Shown: positions 24,406-33,769, numbered from the stretch's first letter. The stretch: DNA of 64,000 nt from Ruminococcus sp. (GCA_022768065.1 JALELS010000023.1:26333-90332); one strand, 5' to 3'. Made by a program: numbers and translations. The notes: generated from the letters alone by a model not told the origin.

Positions 24406-25596
24406 TTAAAGCTCCTTTAAAACAGACTCCGCCGCAAGAAGCGCCGACGACCACGCCCAACCGAGGTTATATCCTCCGCACGGACCGTCAACATCAAGCG
24501 CCTCTCCCACGGCATACAGGTGTTTTACTTTTTTTGATTCGAGAGTATTTTTATCAAATTCCGAAAGAGCCGCTCCGCCGCGCGTTACCTGAGCAAAATC
24601 AAATCCGCGAACGCCTGTCACGGAAAACTCCAGCGATTTTATCGCAGAAGCAATCTGTAAAGTCTTGTTGCTTGACAGATTGCTAAACGGCTCGTCCTTT
24701 TTAACATTGCATTTCAAAAGAATATAGTTTGAAAGGGCTCGCGGCAAAATTCCGCACAGGACGTCGCCCGACGGCTCACAGTATTTGTGGGATTGCAAAA
24801 ATTTTGTAACCTCGTTTTTTGTAAGCGACGGCAGGCAATCAAGCGTAACCGCAGCTTTGCCTTTGCCTATAAAGCGCGAGAGCTGCATTATAGGTATGCC
24901 CGAAAGTCCGTAATCATTAAACTGCACTTCGCCCTCTTGACAATACTTTTTTTCACCTAAAGAAACGGTGCATTTGCAGTATTGTCTGAGCCCCTTTAGT
25001 GAAAAGGGCATATCCTTTACACTCAATCCGGTGAGCGCAGGATAAAGCTCCGTAACGCGAATCCCTAGAGACTTAAAAAGGTCAAAGGACGTGCCGTCTG
25101 TCCCCTGCTTTGGGGCTGCGGCACCGCCGCAGGCGAGAACGACAAAATCAAATTTCCTATCGTTGTTTATTATAAATCCGCCTTTTGCCTGCCTAATGCT
25201 TTTGATATGTGTATCGGTAATAACCTTTACACCCTCTCTTTCGGCAGCCGACGAAATTACGCATACAACCGAGGCGGCAGACTGTGAAATCGGGTACGCT
25301 CTGCCCTCGTCGCCGCGCATAATGACAAGCCCTATGCCGCGGAAAAATTCCGTAATGCGCTGCGGAGTATATTTTTCCGTTGCGGGGCGCACAAAATCAC
25401 GCGCACCGAAATAGTCGTCCGCGCTCGCATCAAAATTAAGTATGTTACACCTGCCGTTGCCGGTCACGAGTATTTTTTTGAGTGCTTTCGGATTTTTCTC
25501 AAATACGGTAACCTCGGCGTCGGGTCTTTTAAGCTTTAAGGCTACGGCAAACGCCATACCCGAAGCGCCGGCTCCTATTACGGCAACGGAAGGCAT
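24406..25596 (-). CDS. HI0933/YhiN-family flavoprotein (aminoacetone oxidase-like)
   Basis: 396 residues. AVIGAGASGMAFAVALK is at the N-terminus, with KKILVTGNGRCN, ACGGAAAPKQGTDGTSFDL, and the C-terminal GEALDVDGPCGGYNLGWAWSSALLAAES block typical of the family. It binds FAD; the substrate is unknown, and the family name aminoacetone oxidase rests on one member. Its ribosome site AGGAGATG lies inside the end of the 49-codon gene upstream. Confidence 0.88.
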   Translation of the reverse strand: MPSVAVIGAGASGMAFAVALKLKRPDAEVTVFEKNPKALKKILVTGNGRCNILNFDASADDYFGARDFVRPATEKYTPQRITEFFRGIGLVIMRGDEGRAYPISQSAASVVCVISSAAEREGVKVITDTHIKSIRQAKGGFIINNDRKFDFVVLACGGAAAPKQGTDGTSFDLFKSLGIRVTELYPALTGLSVKDMPFSLKGLRQYCKCTVSLGEKKYCQEGEVQFNDYGLSGIPIMQLSRFIGKGKAAVTLDCLPSLTKNEVTKFLQSHKYCEPSGDVLCGILPRALSNYILLKCNVKKDEPFSNLSSNKTLQIASAIKSLEFSVTGVRGFDFAQVTRGGAALSEFDKNTLESKKVKHLYAVGEALDVDGPCGGYNLGWAWSSALLAAESVLKEL

Positions 25597-25600
25597 ATAT

Positions 25601-25750
25601 TCATCTCCTGTTTTTAAAATTCTCTTTGCCGAACGGACAGTTTCGGCACGAAGCGTCGCAGCCTCGTTTTTTCCGTTTCCTTTTAAAAAGAACTACGGCA
25701 AAAATCATCACGATAATACAAACTATTATAATTATATCAGCCGAAGTCAA
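25601..25750 (-). CDS. 49-residue Cys-rich membrane protein (FeoB-associated-like)
   Basis: Starts at TTG 25750 behind AAAGGGGTG at 7 bases, and ends at TGA 25601-25603, 4 bases before the HI0933-type ATG. One transmembrane helix (DIIIIVCIIVMIFAVVLF) is followed by a KRKRKKRG basic stretch and a C-terminal CDASCRNCPFGK cysteine cluster. The layout (short helix, basic linker, CxxxCxxC tail) matches the FeoB-associated Cys-rich membrane proteins of Clostridia, which are usually 45-60 residues. No feoB gene is present here; it is instead coupled to two flavoproteins, so an iron role is only by resemblance. Confidence 0.65.
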   Translation of the reverse strand: MTSADIIIIVCIIVMIFAVVLFKRKRKKRGCDASCRNCPFGKENFKNRR

Positions 25751-25842
25751 TTATTGCACCCCTTTTCTCACAAATTCTTTAAAGGCTATGAAAAAAAGTG
25801 CAAAAAAATGCCGCATAAGCTCCGGATAAACAAGCGATAATA

Positions 25843-25880
25843 AAAAAGAACCGTAAAAATCGCTTTTACAGTTCCTTTTT
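25843..25880 (-). terminator. Terminator after the 25.9-kb XRE gene
   Basis: Read on the minus strand, AAAAAGGAACTGTAAAA pairs with TTTTACGGTTCTTTTT with a GCGA-side loop and one mismatch, and ends in a T run (TTTTTTATT). It lies 37 bases after the stop. Confidence 0.75.
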
Positions 25881-25916
25881 AAGCTTTTTATAATTTTATT
25901 TTCGATGGTTTTTGCC

Positions 25917-26297
25917 TTATTCGTCCGTCTCAAGCTCTACCTTGCGGACGCTCTCAAGAATTGCCTTTTTCCTCTCGGCGTCGCACTGACGGTAAAGACC
26001 TATCAGGATTTTTTCATCAGAGGTAAGCTGTGAAACGATACCCTCTTTTTTATGACGTCTTTCGTATTCCGCCGTTTGATCGCGCAGACGGTAAATATTT
26101 TTATCGTCCAGCCCCAGAATATAATCCACGCTGACATTAAAAATTTTTGCAAAACGCTGCACCGCAAAAACATCCGGTCGATTTCTGCCGGTTTCGTATG
26201 AAGCGTAGGTAGACCTTTCTATTTTTAATATTTCCGCTATCTGGCGCTGTAAATATCCGTTATAATTGCGAATAAGTTTCATCTTTTCACCCAGCAT
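25917..26297 (-). CDS. XRE-family transcriptional regulator with C-terminal helical domain
   Basis: 126 residues. An N-terminal HTH (GYLQRQIAEILKIERSTYASYETGRNRPDVFAVQRFAKIFNVSVDYILGL, about residues 12-62) is followed by a charged helical tail (AEYERRHKKEG) and LTSDEKILIGLYRQCDAERKKAILESVRKVE. The tail resembles dimerisation segments of Clostridial regulators. Strong ribosome site GGAGG. Monocistronic, with a 168-base gap upstream in which I see no gene. Confidence 0.85.
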   Translation of the reverse strand: MLGEKMKLIRNYNGYLQRQIAEILKIERSTYASYETGRNRPDVFAVQRFAKIFNVSVDYILGLDDKNIYRLRDQTAEYERRHKKEGIVSQLTSDEKILIGLYRQCDAERKKAILESVRKVELETDE

Positions 26298-26465
26298 AAT
26301 AAGTACCTCCTCACCTGTACTTTTATACTGTTTATTATATAAAAAATTTTTAAAACATACGAAAGTTGTTACTTATTCACACAAAATAATATCCGAATTT
26401 ATGCTTTAAGGTAACATTTATGCGTACCGAAAAGCTCGGAAACCTGAGCACCGCAAAAGCAAATA

Positions 26466-27710
26466 TCATTTAAGATAATGTATAAAAAGTCCGCTCAGGA
26501 GTTTCGGCTCAAACCAAGTTGACTTCGGGGGCATTGTCATAGACTTATCGGCTATGTTCATAAGCTCGTCAAGCGTTGTCGGGAACATAGAAAACGCGAG
26601 CTTTTCTTCACCCGAATCGACGCGCTTTGAAAGTTCGGAAAGACCCCTGATACCGCCGACAAAGTCTATTCTTTTATCGGTTCTCGGGTCGTCTATACCG
26701 AGAATGGGAGAAATGACGTTGTTTTGAAGAATCGAAACATCAAGGCTGCCAACCGCGTCGGACGTGTCTATTGTTTCCGGCTTTGCAAAAAGAGCATACC
26801 ATTCGCCCGATAGATACATTCCGAAAGAATGTGCCTTTTGCGGACGGTACTCATTTTTCCCCTGCTTTTCTATATCGAATTTACTACCGAGTTTAAGTAA
26901 AAATTCCTCGTCCGAAAGCCCGTTTAAATCTTTTATTATACGGTTATAATCGAGTATGCGCAGCTCGTCGCTCGGGAAAATTACGGATAAGAAGAAATTA
27001 AATTCCTCCGTGCCAGTATAATTCGGATTTTGCTCACGGCGGCGAAGCCCGACCTTCACCGCTGACGCGGCTCTGTGATGACCGTCCGCAATATAGAGGG
27101 ACGGTACATTTTCAAACTGCTCGGTTATAAAATCTATCGTGTCATTTTCCGACACAACCCAAACTCTTTCACGAACATCGTCCGACACAAAGTCATAAAC
27201 CGGTTCGTTTTTCGCCTTGATGTCTGCCGTAATCGATGAAATTTTCTCGTTCTTTCTGTATGTCAGGAAAATAGGACCGGTATTTGCGTCGAGAGTATCG
27301 ACGTGGCGTATGCGGTCTGCCTCTTTATCGGCTCTTGTCTTTTCATGCTTTTTGATAACGTCGTTTATATAATCGTCAATAGCCGTGCAGCCCACTATAC
27401 CCGTCTGCGTTCTGCCGCGCCAGGTCTGCTCGTAGATATACAGACACGGCGTTTCATCCTGCTTCATAACGTCCGCCGAGACGAGCTTTGATAAATTTTC
27501 GCGCGCTTTTTCATACACGCGGTCGTCATAAATATCAACCGTCTTGGGAAGGTCGATTTCCGCCTTATCAACATGCAGGAAAGAATACGGATTGCCGAAA
27601 ACCATTCTTCGCGCCTCGTCCGAATTCATAACGTCGTACGGCAACGCCGCCACTCTGGAAGCGTATTCCGGAGTCGGCCGAAGTGCCCTGAACGCTCTCA
27701 AAACTGCCAT
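26466..27710 (-). CDS. DUF1015 family protein
   Basis: 414 residues, full length for the family. It begins VLRAFRALRPTPEYASRVAALPYDV and contains the family marker ADGHHRAASA and the C-terminal IADKSMTMPPKSTWFEPK. DUF1015 proteins occur beside serine or D-3-phosphoglycerate metabolism in many anaerobes and are of unknown function; here no serA/serC is adjacent. It lies 4 bases downstream of the vanZ-like gene on the same strand. Confidence 0.88.
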   Translation of the reverse strand: MAVLRAFRALRPTPEYASRVAALPYDVMNSDEARRMVFGNPYSFLHVDKAEIDLPKTVDIYDDRVYEKARENLSKLVSADVMKQDETPCLYIYEQTWRGRTQTGIVGCTAIDDYINDVIKKHEKTRADKEADRIRHVDTLDANTGPIFLTYRKNEKISSITADIKAKNEPVYDFVSDDVRERVWVVSENDTIDFITEQFENVPSLYIADGHHRAASAVKVGLRRREQNPNYTGTEEFNFFLSVIFPSDELRILDYNRIIKDLNGLSDEEFLLKLGSKFDIEKQGKNEYRPQKAHSFGMYLSGEWYALFAKPETIDTSDAVGSLDVSILQNNVISPILGIDDPRTDKRIDFVGGIRGLSELSKRVDSGEEKLAFSMFPTTLDELMNIADKSMTMPPKSTWFEPKLLSGLFIHYLK

Positions 27711-27714
27711 AATA

Positions 27715-28173
27715 TTACCTCGCTTTATTTTTATGAATGTGACTGTATACAGTATATAATATAAAAAACACCAAAAGCCCGAATGCCGCGCCGAGACAAT
27801 CTATAAACACGTCTCGCGGCTGACACGCTCTGCCGGAAACAAAATACTGATGAAGTTCGTCCGACGAAGCGTAAAGCGCCGCGGACAGAAACGAGAGCGC
27901 ATACCGAGGAATCGAAAACACCGACAGCCAGCTAAAAGAAAACAAAAAGCAAAGCGCCGTATATTCGAGTGCGTGTGCGGTTTTTCTGACCGTGTGCTGT
28001 GAAAGCGTGATATGAAAAAGCTCTGTTATGCGCGCGATAACACCGGAGCTGAGCCCCGATGATTTTGACGAGACCTGAGAAGACAGGTAAAATATCGTCA
28101 CCATCAGCGCCGCCGTCAGAAGCCAAGATATTGCTATAAAGATTTTTTGCGATACGCCGTATTTTTCTTTCAT
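27715..28173 (-). CDS. VanZ-like family membrane protein
   Basis: 152 residues with four hydrophobic helices, HTVRKTAHALEYTALCFLF and ASSDELHQYFVSGRACQPRDVFIDCLGAAFG; these HE/DE-HQ-R-D motifs are the VanZ signature. VanZ-like proteins contribute to glycopeptide tolerance in some hosts, but most, as probably here, have an unknown envelope role. It sits between the lipoprotein gene and DUF1015. Confidence 0.9.
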   Translation of the reverse strand: MKEKYGVSQKIFIAISWLLTAALMVTIFYLSSQVSSKSSGLSSGVIARITELFHITLSQHTVRKTAHALEYTALCFLFSFSWLSVFSIPRYALSFLSAALYASSDELHQYFVSGRACQPRDVFIDCLGAAFGLLVFFILYTVYSHIHKNKAR

Positions 28174-28188
28174 TTTAAATACCGTCTC

Positions 28189-29775
28189 TTACGATTTTTT
28201 TGCGTTTATAAAATAGACGTTATCCGCGGACGAATAGAAATATATACCGCTTGTTTTTTTGGAAGTTACAAAATAACTGTTCTCGTAGAACACGGGCATT
28301 ATTACCGCTTCGGAAACAAGGTAGTTCTCCGCATCGGCAACGGCGGAACGCTCACCCTCAAGGCTGCCCGAATTGTTTTTGATATTACGGATTTTCTGCG
28401 ATAAAACATCGGACTCATATCCGAATATATTGTTTTGGTCAAATCCCTCTATAATCTCGCCGGCAAAAGCCGATTTTGCCTTAAACGGATAAAACGCCAC
28501 ACTGTAATTGCCGTCGTTTACCGCCGCCTCAAGGTCGGATTCCGAAACGGCCTTTACCGTGGAGACAAATTTCACGCCGAGTGTTTTCTGGAGCTTTTGC
28601 ACCATCTGCTTGACAAACGACTCATACTGCTCGGTACAAAGTATTGTAGTTTCGACCGACGATGTGCCGAGCTCCAAAAGCGCGTCGTTGAAGTTCTTTT
28701 TTGCAAGCGTCTCGTCATAAGACAAAAGGTTCGCTCCGTTTTCGCCTCGGTAATCCTCGCCGCCTATTTTGCATGACGGCGGCACTATGCCGTCGGCCTT
28801 TGAAATATCGCTTTGCGAATCAAACAGCGACGAAGTATCGCACGAGCGACAAAATGCAAGCCGCATATTTTTATTGCGGTAATTATTGTCGTTTTGATTG
28901 AATATGAAGGAGTACGTCACGTTTTGAACGGCAACGGAATTCAAATCCTTTTTGTTTTCAACAGACGAGAACTGCGACGATGAGAGGAAAGCCGCGTCAT
29001 ATGTAACGGAATTCATCTTATCGGCAACTTCGGAATCGTCATTGTTTATATAGAACGTCACGGATGACGGCGAAACCGCGGTCTCACCGTTGTACTCGTT
29101 ATTCTTAACCAACTTTACGGAAGTCTTTTCCGTCCATTTGGACACATGAAAAGGTCCGTTGCACAGCAGATATTTTGCGTCAAGACCGTACTTACCGTTT
29201 GTGAGATTGAAAAATTCTTCGTCGCAAGGCATAGCGCCGGGGCTTGTCAGCGCATACATGAAGTTATCGTCGGCATACGAAAGATTGAACACTACGGTGA
29301 AATCATCCGGCGTACTTATGCTCTTCACCGCCGAAAACAGCGGAGCGTCGGCGGAACCGGTTTGTTCCGAGAGGGTTCTCTCAATGCCGAATTTAAAGTC
29401 TTCCGCCTTTACGGTTATATCAAATGTATCCTCATAATTTTCGCCGAGCACAGCCTTGTGCCCCGAAAACATAGCCCAATGCGAATTATTGCGAAGCTTA
29501 AACGTATATGTAAGACCGTCGTCGGAAACATTCCAATCCGTGGCAACGCCCTTGCCTATGGTGCCGTCCGCCATTATGCGGACAAGCCCCTCGTAGCAGT
29601 TTGCCGCAACGAGCTTTTCGGAATTTGAATCCGCTATCTGCGGGTCAAGGCTCGTCGGCTCGTCCATTATCGGCATTGAAAAGGCTTCACCCGACTTTTT
29701 TCTGCCGAAACAGCCTGTAAAGGCAGATACAATTACACACAGCAATATCAAAATTGAAATAATTTTCTTTGTCAA
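28189..29775 (-). CDS. Peptide/oligopeptide-type ABC transporter substrate-binding lipoprotein
   Basis: 528 residues. It has a lipoprotein signal with lipobox AFTGC (Cys22), then MDEPTSLDPQIADSNSEKLVAANCYEGLVR, the standard start of the SBP_bac_5 (OppA/DppA-like) family, and a late periplasmic-binding fold. The start codon is TTG. No permease or ATPase genes accompany it, so it must work with distantly encoded components or as an orphan receptor. It is the first gene of the operon with VanZ and DUF1015. Confidence 0.88.
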   Translation of the reverse strand: MTKKIISILILLCVIVSAFTGCFGRKKSGEAFSMPIMDEPTSLDPQIADSNSEKLVAANCYEGLVRIMADGTIGKGVATDWNVSDDGLTYTFKLRNNSHWAMFSGHKAVLGENYEDTFDITVKAEDFKFGIERTLSEQTGSADAPLFSAVKSISTPDDFTVVFNLSYADDNFMYALTSPGAMPCDEEFFNLTNGKYGLDAKYLLCNGPFHVSKWTEKTSVKLVKNNEYNGETAVSPSSVTFYINNDDSEVADKMNSVTYDAAFLSSSQFSSVENKKDLNSVAVQNVTYSFIFNQNDNNYRNKNMRLAFCRSCDTSSLFDSQSDISKADGIVPPSCKIGGEDYRGENGANLLSYDETLAKKNFNDALLELGTSSVETTILCTEQYESFVKQMVQKLQKTLGVKFVSTVKAVSESDLEAAVNDGNYSVAFYPFKAKSAFAGEIIEGFDQNNIFGYESDVLSQKIRNIKNNSGSLEGERSAVADAENYLVSEAVIMPVFYENSYFVTSKKTSGIYFYSSADNVYFINAKKS

Positions 29776-29875
29776 TTTAAATTACCCCTATAAAGTAATG
29801 GTGTTGTGCCCCATAGGGTATAGCACTATATTCATTTTAGCACAAAAGGCTCTTAAAATCCACACATTTGTTATA

Positions 29876-29904
29876 TTGACTCAGGTCTTTATCTCACCTA
29901 TAAT
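29876..29904 (+). promoter_or_regulatory. Promoter of rmuC
   Basis: TTGACT (29876-29881), a 17-base spacer and TATAAT (29899-29904); AAAGGAG precedes the start at 29935. Confidence 0.85.
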
Positions 29905-29934
29905 ATATTATAAAGAATAAAGGAGACTGAATTT

Positions 29935-31248
29935 ATGCAGACGTTTGAAATAATATTATCCGTAATTTCCGTTCTGTCGCTTATTTGCGCGCTCGGAGCT
30001 TTGATTTTTTCTAAAAGAGCGGCAAAGCAAAGCTCCTCCGAAGACTTTGCCGTATTGAACTCCAAAATAGCAGATCTTACAAAAAACACATCGGACGAAT
30101 TTCAGCGCAGCAGAATAGAAACTAACCGAAGCCTTGAAAATATGTCGGCAAAGCTTGAGGCAATGACAAAGCTGAGTTACGAAAACCGCGAAAAGATGAA
30201 CGAGACCATAGCGCAGTCGCTCAATATGATACGCGATAAGAGCATTGAGCAAAACGAGCGTCAGTCTAAAATAATAGAATCAAGTATTCAAAAGATGCAG
30301 GAAAGCAATGAAAAGAAGCTTGACCAAATGCGTATGACAGTTGACGAAAAGCTCACCTCAACTCTTACAACGCGCCTTGACAGTTCGTTTAAAACCGTCT
30401 CCGAACAGCTTGAAAAGTTGTATAAATCGCTCGGCGAGATGAAAGAGCTTTCAAACGGCGTTACAAACAATGTCACAACTCTCAACCGCGTCCTTACAAA
30501 TGTTAAAGCGCGCGGCACTTGGGCAGAGGTTCAGCTCAAAGGCATACTCGACCAGACCATACCTACCATGTACGAAGAGAATGTGGCAACAGGTGAAAAA
30601 TCCACCGAGCGCGTTGAATTCGCAATAAAAATACCGTCCGGCGAAAAGGGCGCAGAGCCGGCGCTTCTCCCGATAGATTCAAAATTCCCGATGGAGGATT
30701 ACATACGCCTTTGCGACGCCGCCGACAACGCCGATGCCGCTGCCGTAGCCGCCGCCAGAAAAGCGCTTGAGGACAGGATTCTCAGCGAGGCAAAGGATAT
30801 ACGCAAATATATAAACGTACCCAAAACCACACCGTATGCCATTATGTATCTCGCAACCGAGGGGCTGTACGCCGAAATTGCGTCTTCGCGTTCGGGACTT
30901 CCCGAAAAGTTGCAAAATGAATACAACATTATGATAGCAGGACCCATTACCATAACCGCGCTTTTGAATTCGCTGTCAATGGGCTTTAAGACCGTAGCCA
31001 TAAACGAAAAGGCAAACGAGGTCAGAAAGCTGCTCGCCGCATGCAAAACGCAGTATGATATTTTCGGCACCGTGCTGCAAAAAGCAAAGAAAAAGATAGA
31101 TGACGCAGGACGTTCGCTTGACGACGCACAGCACCGCAATTCCATAATTCAGAAAAAACTTCGCGGCGTCGAAGATATAGAGCGCTCCGAGGCAGAAAAT
31201 ATATTGTCGATAGACCAAGGCTTCGCCGACCCGGAAGACGACAATTAA
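29935..31248 (+). CDS. rmuC: DNA recombination protein RmuC
   Basis: 437 residues: an N-terminal membrane helix (about 4-26), a long coiled coil (about 45-170, rich in K/E/N/S), then the RmuC nuclease-like domain with GTWAEVQLKGILDQTIPTMYEENV and LPIDSKFPMEDY. It limits rearrangements at short inverted repeats in E. coli. Membrane attachment near the C-terminal nuclease fold is as in the family. Monocistronic between a strong promoter and a strong terminator. Confidence 0.92.
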   Translation: MQTFEIILSVISVLSLICALGALIFSKRAAKQSSSEDFAVLNSKIADLTKNTSDEFQRSRIETNRSLENMSAKLEAMTKLSYENREKMNETIAQSLNMIRDKSIEQNERQSKIIESSIQKMQESNEKKLDQMRMTVDEKLTSTLTTRLDSSFKTVSEQLEKLYKSLGEMKELSNGVTNNVTTLNRVLTNVKARGTWAEVQLKGILDQTIPTMYEENVATGEKSTERVEFAIKIPSGEKGAEPALLPIDSKFPMEDYIRLCDAADNADAAAVAAARKALEDRILSEAKDIRKYINVPKTTPYAIMYLATEGLYAEIASSRSGLPEKLQNEYNIMIAGPITITALLNSLSMGFKTVAINEKANEVRKLLAACKTQYDIFGTVLQKAKKKIDDAGRSLDDAQHRNSIIQKKLRGVEDIERSEAENILSIDQGFADPEDDN

Positions 31249-31304
31249 ATAATGTGCAGAAAAATGTCTAAAAGCTAATTTCGATATTTTTGTTTGCTCA
31301 TAAT

Positions 31305-31350
31305 AAATCCCCCCGACGCGATTATTATTCTGTGTCGGGGGGATTTTAGT
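31305..31350. terminator. Strong bidirectional terminator
   Basis: AAATCCCCCCGAC (31305-31317) pairs perfectly with GTCGGGGGGATTT (31334-31346), with A-rich and T-rich flanks. It lies between rmuC and the convergent DUF805 gene. Nothing else is seen in the 207-base gap. Confidence 0.95.
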
Positions 31351-31455
31351 TTATTGTAAGGTTTTATCGGTTAAGCCTAAACTCTTTAACATTGTCAAGA
31401 CAAAGAATCAAAGGTTCGGCTTAGATTTTGCTCAAATATATTATATGTCGAGCCT

Positions 31456-32124
31456 TCAGACTTTTTTCGGGCCGTACTTATTGTCGGGTGTGCTGTCGGT
31501 GAGCATATAAACAAGAAGAATGATAGGGCCGGCAAAGGGTATAAGTCCCATAAATATATAACCGCCGCTCTTGCCTATATCGTGAAGCCTGCGTACCATA
31601 AGAGACAGAGACGGAAGGAATACGGCGATACAATATAATATCATCAAGACATAGAATATTGCACCCGCGCCCATATACGCTATGCTTACGTCGCCGTCGA
31701 TTACGGCTCCTGCCAATGAAGCGCCGCCGGCAATCGAAAACAATATGCTCAAAACGGTATAAACTATAATATTAAACAGATAAACCCACCAGTATTCGCT
31801 TCTTGTGGCTCTGCCGTTAAAGTTTACGTAGTTTTTAAAAAACAGCTTTACTGCCTCACCGAAACCGATTTTTCGGGTAGGCCTATACACGTAACCGTTC
31901 TGCTGATCGCCGAAGTTCTGCGGCACTCCATACGGCGGTGCGCTCTGCCCGTTGCCGAAGTTCTGCGGCGCTCCATACGGCGGTGCGCTCTGCCCGTTGC
32001 CGAAATTCTGCGGTGCTCCGTATTGCGGTGCGCTCTGTTGAGGAGCAGAAGCAGGCTCAGCCTTAGCTCCGCAATTAGGACAATATTGCCCGTCAAAATT
32101 TGTTCCACAATTTTTACATATCAT
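31456..32124 (-). CDS. Zinc-ribbon plus DUF805 membrane protein
   Basis: 222 residues. The N-terminal zinc ribbon is Cys3, Cys6, Cys15, Cys18. It is followed by a Gln/Pro/Gly-rich linker made of near-identical 15-residue repeats (QNFGNGQSAPPYGAP-like), then DUF805 (GFGEAVKLFFKNYVNFNGRATRSEYWW and four helices, ending PDNKYGPKK). DUF805 has no known function. The start is ATG 32124 behind GGGGGC; the upstream in-frame extension has no ribosome site. It has a single-gene layout. Confidence 0.85.
   Translation of the reverse strand: MICKNCGTNFDGQYCPNCGAKAEPASAPQQSAPQYGAPQNFGNGQSAPPYGAPQNFGNGQSAPPYGVPQNFGDQQNGYVYRPTRKIGFGEAVKLFFKNYVNFNGRATRSEYWWVYLFNIIVYTVLSILFSIAGGASLAGAVIDGDVSIAYMGAGAIFYVLMILYCIAVFLPSLSLMVRRLHDIGKSGGYIFMGLIPFAGPIILLVYMLTDSTPDNKYGPKKV
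31911..32037. repeat. 45-bp in-frame tandem repeat, about 2.8 copies
   Basis: Units begin at 31911, 31956 and 32001 (last one partial) and differ at a few bases. They encode the 15-residue linker repeats of the DUF805 gene, and are thus prone to copy-number change by slippage. Confidence 0.9.
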
Positions 32125-32211
32125 AAAAATGCCCCCTGTTATATTATTTGGCAATCCCATTTTATAATATATTTTACAAAAAATCAATCGTTTTCAGAAA
32201 GTTTTTAGACA

Positions 32212-33117
32212 CTATTGCCGTTTTTTGATGCTTTTGTTCCTTTTTATTGCAAATTTCGGCTTAGTCTCATTCAAAACAATCCCCGCAAAGATGATTAAGA
32301 ACCCGACAGCGGTTTGCAAAGTCGGTCTCTCGTGATAAAAAATCATTGAAAAAAGTATTCCGAATACCGACTCCAAGCAGAGTATAAGCGACGAGCTTGC
32401 CGCAGTTGTATGTTTTATACCCACGTTCATAAACACAAAACAAAGCGCTGTTACAAATACGGTAACATATACAAGCGATAATACCGAGGCCGAAGAAATA
32501 TGTTTCGGCATTTTTTCGCTTGAAACGAAGAAAATAAAGCAGATGAGAAACGCCGTGAAGAACTGTATAATCGTATGCAGTATAACGTCAAGATCGCCGC
32601 ACCATTTTTCGACCGCCACAATCTGAAGCGCGAAGAATATACCGCATATCAGCGTAAAGCCCTCGCCGAGAAAAGAAAATGACATTTTTCCGTCCAGGCA
32701 GACAAGCCCTATGCCCGTTATACATATTGCCGCGGCAACAAAATTATATGCGTCCGGGCGTTTTTTACTTACAGCCCAGCTTAAAAACGGCACTATAACG
32801 CAATAGACCGTCGTCAAAAACGCATTGGTCCCGGGGGTTGTGTGAGTAAGTCCTATGGTTTGGAATATGTAAGCAAGCCCCAAAAACACGCCCGTAACCG
32901 CTCCGGTCCAAAGATACTTAAGATTAAACAATTTCCATTTTTTAAAAAATACTATGCTTAAAAGAATTGCCGAAAATAAAAATCTTACACACAGCAAAAA
33001 ATACACCGGTAATTCATCCAGTGTATTTTTTAATATAAAGAAAGAACTGCCCCATATAACGGCACTCGAAAAAAGCATAAGCTTTGCGGCAAGGGTGCGC
33101 TTTGTTTCACTTTTCAT
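32212..33117 (-). CDS. DMT-superfamily (EamA) transporter
   Basis: 301 residues and ten hydrophobic helices in two EamA repeats (SSAVIWGSSFFILKNTLDELPVYFLLCVRFLFSAILL ... AASSSLILCLESVFGILFSMIFYHERPT). It is a distant paralogue of the EamA protein at 10.7 kb. Substrate unknown. It overlaps the HAD gene by 11 bases at its start and ends the four-gene minus operon. Confidence 0.85.
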   Translation of the reverse strand: MKSETKRTLAAKLMLFSSAVIWGSSFFILKNTLDELPVYFLLCVRFLFSAILLSIVFFKKWKLFNLKYLWTGAVTGVFLGLAYIFQTIGLTHTTPGTNAFLTTVYCVIVPFLSWAVSKKRPDAYNFVAAAICITGIGLVCLDGKMSFSFLGEGFTLICGIFFALQIVAVEKWCGDLDVILHTIIQFFTAFLICFIFFVSSEKMPKHISSASVLSLVYVTVFVTALCFVFMNVGIKHTTAASSSLILCLESVFGILFSMIFYHERPTLQTAVGFLIIFAGIVLNETKPKFAIKRNKSIKKRQ

Positions 33118-33769
33118 ACAGCATCTCCGAAAAAGAACTTATATACAAATCAGCCCGATTTTTAATTTCCTCGGTCTGCTCTGCGGCAGACGGGTCATAT
33201 ACGCCGACAGTCTTAAAGCCGCCGAGAGAAGCGGATTTTATCCCCGTGAGGCTGTCTTCAAACACAACAGTATTTTGCGGCTTTGTGCCTATCTTTTTAC
33301 ATTCCCTTAAATATATATCCGGAAATTCCTTTCCCCTTGATACCTCGTCAATTGAAGTCGTCGCCGAAAAAAGCCCCGATATTTCGAGTCTTTTAAGGCA
33401 CGGCACAAAAAGCTCGTCGGAAAGAGCCGTGGCTACGCCCAAAAGCTTGCCTCGGTTCTTTAAGCTTTGCAAAAATTCCCTTGCCCCCGGCTTTAACCGC
33501 ACCGTATTTTCATATTTATCTTTTGACATGGCATTCCACATGTCGACTATATCGTCTTTTTTCACAACATTTTCAAGATGAAAAGTTTTAACCGTGTATT
33601 CGGCTCCGTCGTCAAGGCTCATATGATTCACATTAAAAAGATAGTCTTTCGGCGCCTTGATGTTAAATTCGCCGAGCACCTTTACATATATGTCGTTCCA
33701 AAGCCCCATGGAATCAAGAAGCGTTCCGTCAAGGTCGAATATGTAGCCTTCAAAAGAATATATATCCAT
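33107..33769 (-). CDS. HAD-superfamily phosphatase (beta-phosphoglucomutase-like)
   Basis: 220 residues. The catalytic motif FDLDGTLLDS has nucleophile Asp12 and acid Asp14, with a helical cap, then GVATALS (motif II), KRLE (motif III Lys) and VFEDSLTGIKSA (motif IV). It hydrolyses a phosphorylated sugar or nucleotide; substrate unknown. It shares one base with the phosphoesterase gene and overlaps the EamA gene by 11 bases. Confidence 0.88.
   Translation of the reverse strand: MDIYSFEGYIFDLDGTLLDSMGLWNDIYVKVLGEFNIKAPKDYLFNVNHMSLDDGAEYTVKTFHLENVVKKDDIVDMWNAMSKDKYENTVRLKPGAREFLQSLKNRGKLLGVATALSDELFVPCLKRLEISGLFSATTSIDEVSRGKEFPDIYLRECKKIGTKPQNTVVFEDSLTGIKSASLGGFKTVGVYDPSAAEQTEEIKNRADLYISSFSEMLYEK

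Noticed and set aside
31911..32037. CRISPR or direct-repeat regulatory array
   Set aside because: In-frame protein linker repeats, fewer than three copies.
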